Numbered from the stretch's first letter, positions 14,509 to 23,605 are shown. The stretch is 35,337 bases of DNA from Scatosoma sp045643825 (GCA_045643825.1 JAZRFV010000002.1:1-35337), one strand, 5' to 3'. A program made the numbers and translations. Notes: a model not told the origin generated them from the letters alone.

Positions 14509-15996
14509 ATGATCAAACCGCAGTTTGAAACCTATCGTTACGTCGGAGAAATTTGCAGGGTAAAGTCGCAATCCATCGTGGAATGCCGCCTGCCGGGGAG
14601 TGAAATCAGCAGTATTTTAGCGGTACATACCAAGGCGGTGCCGTCGGATACCGCTTGCGCAGATGGTGAAGTGCAATACGGTGGTAAAATGCTGCTTTGC
14701 ATCGTGTACGAGGACGGCGATAAGAAGATATGCCGTGCGGAGCGTGGCGCGGAATTTTACCACAAAGCGGAAAACTCCGCCATCACCCCTGCGTGTTTTG
14801 GACGAACGGCCTTCACCTGTGAGAACGTGACCTGGCGTAGGGAAGGATCGGGCTTATACGTGTCCGTGGTGGTGTCGGCGGACATCGGTGTATATGGCAG
14901 CAAGCAAATGGAGTACCTTGTGGGCGGTGAGGGGCTGATTGTGAAAAAGGAGCTTGCGCGCGTGTATAAAACGGTGTGTGTCAGTGGGGATACCGAGGGC
15001 GAGGACGAGTTTGACACCGATTACGTCGGGGATATCCTTATGCACAGTGAAAAGGCGGTGGTCAACCGTGTGCACGCAGGTGGCGGTCAAATCGACATCG
15101 AGGGGGAATTTTCCCTCAACATTTGTGTCTTGAAAGGGGATAACAGCGTATGCTCGTACGAGCGGCTGATACCCTTCAAAATTGCTTTACCGAGTGAGGA
15201 GGCGTTTGGTAAGGTGGTACCCACGGCTCGTGTAGAGGTGAAATCGGCAACTCTTTCCGCGGGTACGGACGAGGAAAAGGGTGCAAGCCATATCGTCCTT
15301 TCCTACACCCTTTCCACGGAGTGCTATTTAACCGTCTATGATGAAATCACCGTGGCGGAGGACGGCTTTTCCACGGAGGCAGAAACTACCCTTAAAAAGC
15401 AAAAGGAAGGGGGCAGGTATTTGACGAAACACGCAAAATCCACCGAGAGAGTGAGTGGGGAGGCGATTATTTCCCCTGAAATTGACGTGGAATACACCTT
15501 GCAGGCGGCGGTACTCCCACGTGCGGAAATCGTATGCCGAAAAGGGGAGCGTGGCATGGAAGCGGAAGGCGCCGTGCTTGCCGAGGTGTTGTTTTGCGGT
15601 GCGGACGGCTCCCACCGAACCGCCACGTTATCCCTGCCCTTCGTATTCCCTTTGGAGGTGGATGGGGAGCAGGTAGAGGTGGATTGTGCGGTGTGTGGCT
15701 TAAACATACGCCGTAAACGGAGTGGTGAAACGGAAGCGGAGGCAACCTTACGCCTGTCCTTGCGAGTATTCGAGGAGAAGGAATGGGAATACGTTGCCGA
15801 GGTGGAAGAAGGGGATGCCTACGGCGATGCCGATTGCGGTTTTTCCGTGTTTATTACAGGCAAAGGCGAGGAGCTTTGGCAGGTATCCAAACGGCTTGCC
15901 TGTGCCCCTGAGGATTTGCAAAAATCCAACCCCGACCTGCAATTTCCCTTGAAGGAAGGGGAAAGAATTTACGTTTATCGACAATTAAAGGACTAA
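14509..15996 (+). CDS. sipL: SipL-like spore coat morphogenesis protein (DUF3794 domains and LysM)
   Basis: A 495-residue protein with beta-rich DUF3794 (SPOCS) repeats through most of its length and a C-terminal LysM domain (about residues 447-492, FSVFITGKGEELWQVSKR then LQKSNPDL). In Clostridioides difficile SipL binds SpoIVA through this LysM domain and is needed to build the coat around the forespore. Gene context agrees: veg is upstream and ispE downstream, as in other Clostridia. AAGGAAGGG lies upstream of the ATG. One copy of the 16-mer repeat (15410-15423) lies inside and encodes an EGGRYL segment in a linker. Confidence 0.9.
   Translation: MIKPQFETYRYVGEICRVKSQSIVECRLPGSEISSILAVHTKAVPSDTACADGEVQYGGKMLLCIVYEDGDKKICRAERGAEFYHKAENSAITPACFGRTAFTCENVTWRREGSGLYVSVVVSADIGVYGSKQMEYLVGGEGLIVKKELARVYKTVCVSGDTEGEDEFDTDYVGDILMHSEKAVVNRVHAGGGQIDIEGEFSLNICVLKGDNSVCSYERLIPFKIALPSEEAFGKVVPTARVEVKSATLSAGTDEEKGASHIVLSYTLSTECYLTVYDEITVAEDGFSTEAETTLKKQKEGGRYLTKHAKSTERVSGEAIISPEIDVEYTLQAAVLPRAEIVCRKGERGMEAEGAVLAEVLFCGADGSHRTATLSLPFVFPLEVDGEQVEVDCAVCGLNIRRKRSGETEAEATLRLSLRVFEEKEWEYVAEVEEGDAYGDADCGFSVFITGKGEELWQVSKRLACAPEDLQKSNPDLQFPLKEGERIYVYRQLKD
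15410..15423 (+). repeat. 16-mer motif copy 7 inside sipL
   Basis: GGGGCAGGTAT is intact and is followed by TTG instead of GCG. The encoded EGGRYL is the same as in the ispE copy. Confidence 0.75.
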
Positions 15997-16006
15997 AAGC
16001 CAACTT

Positions 16007-16042
16007 TTCCCGCTGTTTTAACAAAATAGTGGGAATTATTTT
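16007..16042 (+). terminator. Terminator after sipL
   Basis: TTCCCGCT (16007-16014) pairs with AGTGGGAA (16028-16035), with one G-T pair, and the inner GTTTT/AAAAT can extend the stem. TTATTTTT follows. Confidence 0.75.
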
Positions 16043-16053
16043 TCCCGAAAATA

Positions 16054-16082
16054 TTGTATTTTTAGAAAAAATATGGTAAAAT
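16054..16082 (+). promoter_or_regulatory. Promoter upstream of ispE
   Basis: TTGTAT (16054-16059) and TAAAAT (16077-16082) are 17 nt apart. It lies just after the sipL terminator and about 64 nt before ispE. Confidence 0.6.
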
Positions 16083-16145
16083 AGAAAGGAAGTGTGCAAA
16101 CGGCGGTCTCATCCGCTGTAATTTCGGGTAAGGAGTGGACGAGCT

Positions 16146-17099
16146 TTGGCGATGAAATCGGTAAAAATCAAATCGTACGCCAAGGTAAACCTTACTTTAG
16201 AGATTACGGGTGTGGAAAACGGCTTTCACATGCTCGATTCGTTGGTGGCGAGCATTGATTTGTATGATTTAATCACCCTCAAAAAACGCAAGGACAAGCG
16301 TTCCACCATCCTTATGAAGGGGATGGGGAGTGAAACGATTCCACCCGAAAAGAACAATGCCTTGAAGGCGGCGGATGCCTTCTCGCAGGCGTTTGACACC
16401 TGCGGTGTGGATATCACCGTGCACAAAAACATCCCGATGGGGGCAGGGCTTGGCGGCTCTTCCGCAGACGTTGCGGGGGTTCTCAATGGGATGGCACAAT
16501 TGTATAGTGTGACGGATAAAGAGGCGTTGAAAACGCTTGCTGATACACTTGGTAGTGACACGGGGTATATGCTGACGGGTGGTTTTGCCCGTATGCAAGG
16601 CAGAGGGGAAAGGGTGACCGTTCTTCCCTTGAAAAATAAGTTGCATTTTCTCTTGATTTGTCCCTCGTCCGAGGTTTCCGCAGGGGGGTGCTACAAGAAG
16701 TATGACGAACTGCCTCAAACCCTGCAATGGAAGGAAAGTGCAACCCAAGGCTTGATAGAGGCATTGATAGCGGAAAAGATAAATGAAGGGGGCAGGTATT
16801 TGATGAACGACCTGTATATCCCTGCTTTACACCTCAATCCCGATGTGGAAAGGGCATACAACGAGGCAAAGGCATTCTCGCCCATAGGGGCGGTGATGTC
16901 GGGTAGCGGTAGCTGTGTTTTGGCGTGGTTTGAGACGAAGGAGCTGTGTCAATGGGCGCAAAGCCGTTATCGTGGGGATTTCCACACTTACGTAGTGGAA
17001 ACGGTTGTCCCCGATTACACAAAAACGAAGAAAATATTCGGGTTTAAAAACCCGTTTGTTTTGTCCGAGGAAGAAATTGCTGATGCGGACGAAAATTAA
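16146..17099 (+). CDS. ispE: 4-diphosphocytidyl-2-C-methyl-D-erythritol kinase
   Basis: A 317-residue GHMP-family kinase of the MEP isoprenoid pathway that phosphorylates CDP-methylerythritol with ATP. YAKVNLTLEI near the N-terminus holds the catalytic-site Lys, PMGAGLGGSSAD is the ATP-binding glycine-rich motif, GSDTGYMLTGGFARMQGRGE carries the catalytic Asp, and VMSGSGSCV is the third GHMP motif. The TTG at 16146 is 10 nt after AAGGAG (16130-16135); ATG 16152 is an alternative with poorer spacing. The 16-mer repeat copy at 16789-16802 encodes NEGGRYLM in the C-terminal domain. Confidence 0.93.
   Translation: MAMKSVKIKSYAKVNLTLEITGVENGFHMLDSLVASIDLYDLITLKKRKDKRSTILMKGMGSETIPPEKNNALKAADAFSQAFDTCGVDITVHKNIPMGAGLGGSSADVAGVLNGMAQLYSVTDKEALKTLADTLGSDTGYMLTGGFARMQGRGERVTVLPLKNKLHFLLICPSSEVSAGGCYKKYDELPQTLQWKESATQGLIEALIAEKINEGGRYLMNDLYIPALHLNPDVERAYNEAKAFSPIGAVMSGSGSCVLAWFETKELCQWAQSRYRGDFHTYVVETVVPDYTKTKKIFGFKNPFVLSEEEIADADEN
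16789..16802 (+). repeat. 16-mer motif copy 8 inside ispE
   Basis: GGGGCAGGTAT followed by TTG, preceded by AAATGAA as in copy 1. Confidence 0.75.
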
Positions 17100-17120
17100 A
17101 ATAAACGCGGAGAAAAAGGT

Positions 17121-18077
17121 ATGGAAGAAAGAATTATCGACGACGAATACGGCAGAGGCGTGCGTTTGAAGAAAACGAAGGACGGCTTTGTAGACGTAAC
17201 GGATGAAATGGCGGAAGGCGTAGAGGAAGAAGGGGAAGAAATCACCTTCGAGTTCCCTAATTTGGAAGGCTTTAACGCCAACGAGGACAACGAAGCCCTC
17301 GTAGACCTTACCCCTGAAGAAGCGGCGAAATATTTAAAGGAAAAAGCGGAGGCGGACGAACGCCGCCGTGCGGAATATGAAAAGGCTTGTGCGCAGGCGA
17401 AAAAGTTGCTCGACAGCGGTAGCTATCACGCGGCGGAATTGGAATACGAAAAGGCTTTACAGCTTGACGAGGTGGCAACCGATGCATCCGTTGGGTACTG
17501 GCGCGCGAAAACCGCTGACTTTACCAATCCCGACGTGTTGATTGCGGAATACGCTGACGCGGGTATCGAGAGCCTGGAATACGACCTTGGCTACGAAGCG
17601 GTGGATATTATCAAGGAACAATATCGTGGGGCGTTTGAAAAGCGCGTGGCGGAATTGACGGAGGAGGAAAAGCCCCTTCGTGAAGTTTTTGAGGAAAAAC
17701 AAGAGGCTCGCCGTGAGGTTTTGACCAGCAGAAAATTGCGTTGGGGTGTTGCGTTTGTGTTGACGCTTTTCCCCGTGATTGCGGCAATCATCGCGACCCT
17801 GGTAGTGGGCTTTAAGAATTTTAGCACCCGTGACGGGGCGTATATCACCCCGACCATCGTCCTTGCTTGCGTATCGGTTGCGATGTTTATTGTGTTCATG
17901 GTGGTAACGAATAGATTTATCAACGCAGGGCGTATGTATCGCTTGAACGAGCGGTTATCTTCTACATTTGAAGGTGCACGTTTGTTGGAAATTGCTGATT
18001 ACAAGGAATTGTACGAAGCGTTGTTGACCGTTTCTACCGCTGACGAAAATGACGCGGATGCGGAGGCTGAAGAGTAA
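17121..18077 (+). CDS. Acidic TPR-like protein with two membrane helices
   Basis: I do not recognise a named family. The 318-residue protein has an acidic N-terminus (residues 1-75, many Glu and Asp), a helical stretch at about 75-200 containing one clear TPR-like pair (KKLLDSGSYHAAELEYEKALQLD), a Glu-rich segment before the membrane, and two hydrophobic helices near residues 207-229 and 240-262. It ends in a short acidic tail. The layout suggests a membrane-anchored cytoplasmic scaffold. It starts 21 nt after ispE with GGAG and AAGG upstream and is followed by a terminator, so it is probably expressed with ispE. Confidence 0.8.
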   Translation: MEERIIDDEYGRGVRLKKTKDGFVDVTDEMAEGVEEEGEEITFEFPNLEGFNANEDNEALVDLTPEEAAKYLKEKAEADERRRAEYEKACAQAKKLLDSGSYHAAELEYEKALQLDEVATDASVGYWRAKTADFTNPDVLIAEYADAGIESLEYDLGYEAVDIIKEQYRGAFEKRVAELTEEEKPLREVFEEKQEARREVLTSRKLRWGVAFVLTLFPVIAAIIATLVVGFKNFSTRDGAYITPTIVLACVSVAMFIVFMVVTNRFINAGRMYRLNERLSSTFEGARLLEIADYKELYEALLTVSTADENDADAEAEE

Positions 18078-18096
18078 AATTTCACAAAAAATCGTT

Positions 18097-18135
18097 GGGC
18101 GAAGGGAGAAATATCTCCGTTTCGCCCTCTTTTTT
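18097..18135 (+). terminator. Terminator after the TPR-like gene
   Basis: GGGCGAA (18097-18103) pairs with TTCGCCC (18121-18127), with an inner GGGAGA/TCTCC stem, and a T run follows. Confidence 0.82.
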
Positions 18136-18198
18136 ACGCGTATGCGCGCGATAAATGTGCAATAAGGGAATAAATTCCCTTAAATGCAAGTAAAATTC

Positions 18199-18227
18199 TT
18201 GCTTTTACGCCAAAATGGTGCTATAAT
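18199..18227 (+). promoter_or_regulatory. Promoter placed directly at the ABC exporter start codon
   Basis: TTGCTT (18199-18204) and a perfect TATAAT (18222-18227) are 17 nt apart. The start codon is at 18237, so the expected transcription start falls at or within a few bases of the ATG. No Shine-Dalgarno sequence is present. Confidence 0.75.
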
Positions 18228-18236
18228 GGACTTGCT

Positions 18237-19988
18237 ATGAAAAAAATTCTCACCTACTTCAAACCGTATAGATGGCAGGCGATACTCGGCCCGTTGTTTA
18301 AGTTGCTGGAAGCTACCTTTGAGCTTTTGGTTCCTTTTGTCGTGGCAAAAATCGTCGACGATGGGTTTGGCGCGTATATAGACGGCGGCTATCCCAACGC
18401 GGACAAGCGGTTTGTGGTGTGGATGTGTCTTGTCTTGGCGGCGTTCGGTTTGGTAGGTTTACTCTTTTCCGTAACGGCGCAATATTTTTCCGCGCGCGCG
18501 GCTACGGGTGTGTCTGCGCGTGTGCGTAGCGATTTGTTCAAAAAAATGCAATCCCTTTCCTACAAGGATATCGATAAAATGGGTGAAGCAACGATGCTTA
18601 CCCGTATGACCAGCGACGTGGATAAAATGCAAACGGGTATCAACCTGTTTTTACGCCTTTTGCTCCGTTCCCCGTTCATTGTGTTCGGTGCGTTGGTGTG
18701 TGCTTGCATCATCGATCCTTCCTCGTTTGGGGTGTTTGCAGGGGCGATCCTCGTCCTTGCTATCGTCGTGTATGCGGTGATGTTTATCTGCATGCCCCTC
18801 TACAAAAAAACGCAGGCGAAATTGGATAAGGTATTGCTTTCTACCCGTGAAAATTTAACGGGCGCAAGGGTACTGCGTGCATTTTGTAAGGAAGCGGACG
18901 AGGAGGCTTTGTTCAACGAACGCAACGAAGGGCTGACGAAGGAAAGAAAATTCGTCGGAGCAATTGCGGCGATTACCAACCCCATGACCTACGTCCTTGT
19001 AAACTTGGCGACCATCATTCTTCTTTACACGGCAGGCTTGCGTGTGGAAAGTGGAGTGCTTACCCAAGGTAAGGTGATTGCGCTTTACAACCTTATGGGG
19101 CAAATTTTAATCGAGCTTATCAAGCTTGCCAACCTCATCGTAACGGTTGCGAAGGCGGCGGCGAGCGCAGGGCGTATCGAGGCGGTGCTCGATATGCAGC
19201 CTTCTTTGGAAATTGTGACGGACGAGGAAACGGAAGGGCGCAAGGAGGCGTTTATTTCCTTTGAAAACGTATGCGCACGCTACAACGCAGGTGCGGAAGA
19301 TTCGCTCGTGGATATCAACTTTACCGTAAACCGTGGGGAAACGGTAGGGGTTATCGGCGGTACGGGTTCGGGTAAAACCACTCTCGTCAACCTCATCCCC
19401 CATTTCTACGACGTGCGTAGCGGTAGGGTGGCGATTGACGGCAAGGACGTGCGTAGCGCAGGACTTCAGGGCTTCCTTCGTGAGCGTATCGGTGTTGTAC
19501 CGCAAAAGGCGAAGCTGTTCAAAGGCACCATCCGTGAAAACCTTTTGTGGGGTAGAGCGGATGCAACGGATGAAGAATTGATGGCGGCGGCAAGGATTGC
19601 CCAGGCCGAGGCCTTCATCCTTGAAAAGGGCGGTTTGGATGCTCCTGTGGAACAGGGTGGTAAAAACTTCTCGGGCGGGCAAAAGCAACGCTTGACGGTT
19701 GCACGCGCCCTGGTAAGAAACCCGGATATTTTGATTTTGGACGATTCCTCGTCGGCGTTAGACTACGCAACGGACGCGGCACTTCGCAAAGAAATCCGCA
19801 CCTTAAAAACGACGGTGTTTGTGGTGTCCCAGCGTGCCTCTTCGGTGCGTGATGCGGATAAAATTATCGTATTAGACGATGGTAAGGCGGTGGGTATCGG
19901 TACGCACGACGAACTGATGCAAACCTGCGAGGTTTACCGTGAAATCTATTTCTCGCAATACGGAGAGGGGGAGGTGTCGCATGCGTAA
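18237..19988 (+). CDS. ABC exporter half-transporter with degenerate ATP site
   Basis: A 583-residue type IV ABC exporter half: six membrane helices (about residues 15-320), then a nucleotide-binding domain. Walker A is GGTGSGKT with Lys380 and the signature is FSGGQ. Walker B ends LDD: Asp503 stands in place of the catalytic Glu, and the H-loop has Gln532 (VSQR) in place of His. These two changes mark the degenerate half of heterodimeric exporters such as TM287/288 or BmrCD. The partner follows directly and overlaps by 8 nt. Such pairs export drugs or lipids; the substrate here is unknown. It appears to be translated from a leaderless or nearly leaderless mRNA. Confidence 0.93.
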   Translation: MKKILTYFKPYRWQAILGPLFKLLEATFELLVPFVVAKIVDDGFGAYIDGGYPNADKRFVVWMCLVLAAFGLVGLLFSVTAQYFSARAATGVSARVRSDLFKKMQSLSYKDIDKMGEATMLTRMTSDVDKMQTGINLFLRLLLRSPFIVFGALVCACIIDPSSFGVFAGAILVLAIVVYAVMFICMPLYKKTQAKLDKVLLSTRENLTGARVLRAFCKEADEEALFNERNEGLTKERKFVGAIAAITNPMTYVLVNLATIILLYTAGLRVESGVLTQGKVIALYNLMGQILIELIKLANLIVTVAKAAASAGRIEAVLDMQPSLEIVTDEETEGRKEAFISFENVCARYNAGAEDSLVDINFTVNRGETVGVIGGTGSGKTTLVNLIPHFYDVRSGRVAIDGKDVRSAGLQGFLRERIGVVPQKAKLFKGTIRENLLWGRADATDEELMAAARIAQAEAFILEKGGLDAPVEQGGKNFSGGQKQRLTVARALVRNPDILILDDSSSALDYATDAALRKEIRTLKTTVFVVSQRASSVRDADKIIVLDDGKAVGIGTHDELMQTCEVYREIYFSQYGEGEVSHA

Positions 19989-21753
19989 TGTGAAATGCCC
20001 CACCCGTGTACGCGGGGAGAAGGGTGAAAGCACCTTAAAGCGTATCCTTCGCTACGTGGGAAGATATCCCCTTGCGTTGGCTTGCTCTATTTTGTTTGCG
20101 GCAGCCAGCGTAGCGGCGACCTTGTTCGTACCCGTACTGTTCGGTGATGCGGTGGATTGCATTGTCGAAAGCGGTGTAAAGTGGAGCGAACTGCAAACCA
20201 TTTTTGTAAAAATCCTTTTTGCGGTAGGGGTTGCGGCGGTTTCGCAATGGCTGACCAGCCTTTGCAATAACCGTATTTCCTGCAACGTAGTACGTGACAT
20301 CCGTGCGGATGCGTTTGCGAAGCTCGGCTCGTTACCCTTAAAATATCTCGATACCCATTCCCACGGGGATACGGTCAGCCGTATCGTGGCGGATGCGGAT
20401 CAATTTTCCGACGGTTTGTTGTTGGGATTTACACAATTCTTCACGGGTGTATTGACGATTTTGGGTACGATTGCCTTTATGTTGATTACTAACCTCAAAA
20501 TCGGTTTGGTGGTGGTAATGGTCACCCCTGCCTCCCTGTTTGTGGCTCGTTTTGTGGCGAACCATACCCATAAATTCTTCAAGGAACAAACGGAAACCCG
20601 TGGGGAACAAACGGCGTTTACGGAAGAGGCTATCGGTGGCTTAAAGACGGTGCAGGCGTTCGCGCATGAAGACGAAAACGCGGAAAAATTCGACGAAATC
20701 AACGCCCGCCTTGAAAAAGCGACGATGAACGCCACCTTCTATTCCTCTTTGACCAATCCCTCGACGAGATTTATCAATAACTTGGTTTATGCTTTGGTTG
20801 CATTGCTGGGTGCGTTTGACGTAATCGCAGGTCGCTTCACGGTGGGTGGTTTGACGAAATTCCTTTCGTATGCAAATCAATACACAAAGCCCTTCAATGA
20901 AATTTCGGGGGTTATTACCGAGCTCAAGAGTGCGTTTGTTTGCGCTGCGCGTATTTTCACCTTGATAGACGAGGTGGAGGAGCCGTCTGACGAAGGTAAA
21001 GCGGTTTTGACGGACGTTGACGGCGACGTGCGCTTGGAAAACGTCAACTTCTCTTATGAGCCGACGAAGAAATTAATCGAAAACCTTTCCTTAACGGTTA
21101 CCCCCGGTCAGCATATCGCCATCGTTGGTAGAACGGGCTCGGGGAAAACCACGCTGATCAACCTTTTAATGCGTTTCTATGACGTAACAGGTGGGGCGGT
21201 TAAGGTGGAAAATCAGGACGTTCGTGATATCACAAGAAAGTCCCTTCGTCAAAATTACGGTATGGTTTTGCAGGAAACTTGGTTGAAAAACGGTACGGTA
21301 AGAGAGAATTTGAAGATGGGTAAACCCGATGCCACCGACGAGGAAATGATTGCGGCGGCGAAGGCGGCGCATGCACATAGCTTTATCAAGCGTATGGCAA
21401 ACGGCTACGATACGGTGCTTGGCGAGGGCGGAAATTTGTCCGAAGGACAAAAACAGCTGCTTTGTATCGCGCGTATCATGTTGACGAAACCGCCTATGCT
21501 GATTTTGGACGAGGCTACCTCGTCGATTGATACCCGTACGGAACTGAAAATCAGCGATGCTTTTGGAAAATTGATGGACGGAAGAACCTCCTTTGTGGTG
21601 GCGCACCGTTTGTCTACGATTATCAACTCCGATTGTATTTTGGTTATGGAAAACGGTCAAGTGGTGGAACAAGGTACCCACAGCGAGCTGTTGGCGTTGG
21701 ACGGTGCTTACGCGAAACTGCACAAGGGATTAGGCGGATATGAAAACAATTGA
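19981..21753 (+). CDS. ABC exporter half-transporter with canonical catalytic site
   Basis: A 590-residue ABC exporter half with six membrane helices and a nucleotide-binding domain. Walker A has Lys389, Walker B ends LDEATSS with catalytic Glu511, and the H-loop has His542 (AHRLSTI). Its signature is LSEGQ rather than LSGGQ. In a heterodimer this deviant signature would face the degenerate Walker B of the partner, while the partner's good FSGGQ faces this Glu511, giving one active and one inactive ATP site. I start at ATG 19981, which overlaps the partner's stop and follows GGAGAGGGGGAGG; a start at 19939 lies inside the previous gene without support. Confidence 0.92.
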   Translation: MRNVKCPTRVRGEKGESTLKRILRYVGRYPLALACSILFAAASVAATLFVPVLFGDAVDCIVESGVKWSELQTIFVKILFAVGVAAVSQWLTSLCNNRISCNVVRDIRADAFAKLGSLPLKYLDTHSHGDTVSRIVADADQFSDGLLLGFTQFFTGVLTILGTIAFMLITNLKIGLVVVMVTPASLFVARFVANHTHKFFKEQTETRGEQTAFTEEAIGGLKTVQAFAHEDENAEKFDEINARLEKATMNATFYSSLTNPSTRFINNLVYALVALLGAFDVIAGRFTVGGLTKFLSYANQYTKPFNEISGVITELKSAFVCAARIFTLIDEVEEPSDEGKAVLTDVDGDVRLENVNFSYEPTKKLIENLSLTVTPGQHIAIVGRTGSGKTTLINLLMRFYDVTGGAVKVENQDVRDITRKSLRQNYGMVLQETWLKNGTVRENLKMGKPDATDEEMIAAAKAAHAHSFIKRMANGYDTVLGEGGNLSEGQKQLLCIARIMLTKPPMLILDEATSSIDTRTELKISDAFGKLMDGRTSFVVAHRLSTIINSDCILVMENGQVVEQGTHSELLALDGAYAKLHKGLGGYENN

Positions 21754-23356
21754 GAAAAAGGATTTAAGAAAAACGAACGTATACCGCATCTTCGTTGAGC
21801 TGGTTGCGGTGGGGAGCCTCACGGGTGTGATCGTGGGGATTATCGCCACGCTTTTCAACATTTTGGTGCACGAAGGGGAGGAAATTTCCAGAGGTGTATA
21901 CGCCTACGTGCGTGCAAACCCCATCTTTATCCCCTTGCTTGTCCTGGCTCTCCTTTCGGGTGCGTTTATTATCGGCGTTTTGGTGAATATTTCTTCCATT
22001 ATCCGTGGCTGCGGTGTACCGCAGGCGGAAGGTGCAACGCGTGGTATCGTACGCTTTAAATGGTGGCGAGATTTGCCTGCAATGTTTGCGGCGAGCTTGA
22101 TTAGTATCTTTTTAGGGTTATCCATTGGTGCAGAAGGGCCGAGTATTTTGATCGGTGCGGCGGCAGGTGACGGTGTGGCGAGTACCACGCGTCGTAACCA
22201 AATGATCCGTAGATACCAAATCACGGGCGGTGCTTGTACAGGTCTTGCGGTGGCGTCCAACGCTCCCTTGACGGGTATGGCGTTCGCCTTTGAGGAAGCG
22301 CATAAGCGTTTCACCCCCGAGGTGTTCATTTGTGCCTTTTCCTCCGTTATCTTCGGTATCTTGACGCGTACCCTCATTTATCAAATCTTGGGTTTAGAGA
22401 TAACCAGCTCCTTCCACTCCTACGTGTTTAACGAAATCCCTATGCGGTATTACAGCTTCGTAATTTTGGCGGGTGTGGTGTGCGGATTTTTGGGTGTAGG
22501 CTTTTACAAGCTGTCCATGTGGATGCGTACTGCGTTTAAGCGCGTGCATATCAAGGACGAGTGGTGGTCGCATATCGCACGTATCACGACGGCGGTGCTG
22601 CTTGGCGGGGTATTTTCCTTTATTGCGGTAGGCGTTATGGGTGGCGGACACGAGTTAATTGAATCGCTCGGTACCCACGGTGGCGTATCGACGCAAGTAC
22701 TTGAAAGTGCCTTTGGATTGCCTTTAATTTGGGTATTGCTGATCGTATTGATGTTGAAATCGTTGATTACCTCGATCAACGTCGGTTCGAGAATTCCTTG
22801 CGGTATCTTTATCCCCATTATCGCTATCGGGGCGTGTATTGGTGCGATATTGAACAACCTTTGGTTGAAGGTCACCCCAGAGCTTGCTCCGTATTGCGAT
22901 TTGCTCGTTATGATTTGTATGGCGGCATTCTTCACGACGGTGGTACGTGCGCCCATTACGGCAATTGTTATGATTTGCGAATTCACGGGCAGTTTTGCAC
23001 CGTTGTTACCCGTTATCATTGCTGTTTCCTTGGGGTATATTATCGGGGAAATGTGTAAGACGGACGGTATTTACGAAACACTTTTGGAACAGTATGAAGA
23101 AGAGACGGGCGTACACGAACGAGCAGAAAAGGTGGTGTATACCTTTACCGTGGATAAGAATGCGATTGCAGTCAAACGAGAAATCCGCGACGTATTGTGG
23201 CCGGGGAACGCACGTGTTACCGAGATGATGCGTGGCGAGGAGCACATTTTACCGAGTGGTCAAACGGTGTTAAAGAGCGGCGATATCCTGACCATCGTAT
23301 GTAAGACGGATGAACCTGAAAAAATCCGTGACGAGCTGGAACACATTCTTCATTAA
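21740..23356 (+). CDS. ClC-type chloride channel/transporter with C-terminal TrkA-C-like domain
   Basis: A 538-residue ClC family protein. Anion-selectivity motifs are seen: GCGVPQAEG (GSGIP-like, residues 89-98), GAEGPSILIG with the gating Glu (GxEGP), and SRIPCGIFIPI (GxFxP-like). After the membrane part a soluble domain of about 85 residues (from about 450) has the RCK/TrkA-C pattern ending LKSGDILTIVCKTDEPEKIRDEL. Such proteins move chloride or exchange chloride for protons, for acid resistance or ion balance. The start overlaps the ABC gene by 14 nt, so the three genes are probably one transcript. Confidence 0.92.
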   Translation: MKTIEKKDLRKTNVYRIFVELVAVGSLTGVIVGIIATLFNILVHEGEEISRGVYAYVRANPIFIPLLVLALLSGAFIIGVLVNISSIIRGCGVPQAEGATRGIVRFKWWRDLPAMFAASLISIFLGLSIGAEGPSILIGAAAGDGVASTTRRNQMIRRYQITGGACTGLAVASNAPLTGMAFAFEEAHKRFTPEVFICAFSSVIFGILTRTLIYQILGLEITSSFHSYVFNEIPMRYYSFVILAGVVCGFLGVGFYKLSMWMRTAFKRVHIKDEWWSHIARITTAVLLGGVFSFIAVGVMGGGHELIESLGTHGGVSTQVLESAFGLPLIWVLLIVLMLKSLITSINVGSRIPCGIFIPIIAIGACIGAILNNLWLKVTPELAPYCDLLVMICMAAFFTTVVRAPITAIVMICEFTGSFAPLLPVIIAVSLGYIIGEMCKTDGIYETLLEQYEEETGVHERAEKVVYTFTVDKNAIAVKREIRDVLWPGNARVTEMMRGEEHILPSGQTVLKSGDILTIVCKTDEPEKIRDELEHILH

Positions 23357-23357
23357 G

Positions 23358-23531
23358 GTGAAGTTTCACCTGTGGTGAAGTGAAGTTCGTAAACGAGTGA
23401 AGTTACGCTTTGCGTAGTGAGGTTTTTACTGCGTAAAAGTTGTGGTTGTTATAAATAATAACAATAACTTGCTGTTAGGCAAACTTCACTTATGAAATAA
23501 ACTTCACTTTTCACAAAGTGAAAAACATCAC
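23358..23531. repeat. Palindromic GTGAAGTT element, copy A
   Basis: The left arm carries GTGAAGTT words between small hairpins (CGTAAACG, ACGCTTTGCGT, TTTTAC...GTAAAA). The centre is TTGTTAT/ATAACAA, and the right arm carries the complement AACTTCAC words. The whole can fold into one branched stem. The related copies are at 28845-29029 and 31659-31818. No coding frame is supported. It separates the ClC gene from yqfC. Confidence 0.85.
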
Positions 23532-23556
23532 TCAATAAAAGCGGGGCTTTTATTGA
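23532..23556. terminator. Hairpin upstream of yqfC, possible terminator
   Basis: TCAATAAAAGC (23532-23542) pairs perfectly with GCTTTTATTGA (23546-23556) over a 3-nt loop. There is no good T run on the plus strand, so terminator function is uncertain. Confidence 0.4.
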
Positions 23557-23584
23557 ATATCCACCTTCCTTCCCTCATATACTA
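23555..23584 (+). promoter_or_regulatory. Candidate SigE-type promoter for yqfC-yqfD
   Basis: GAATATC (23555-23561) and CATATACT(A) (23576-23584) are 14 nt apart. This resembles the mother-cell SigE consensus (KMATATT, about 14 nt, CATACAHT) with one mismatch in each box. The Bacillus subtilis yqfCD genes are SigE-dependent, which supports the call. Confidence 0.5.
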
Positions 23585-23591
23585 AACGGGA

Positions 23592-23605
23592 GGGGCAGGT
23601 ATGCG
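23592..23605 (+). repeat. 16-mer motif copy 9 at the yqfC start
   Basis: A perfect 14-nt core; its ATG is the yqfC start codon and the preceding GGGAGGGG serves as ribosome binding site. Confidence 0.85.
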
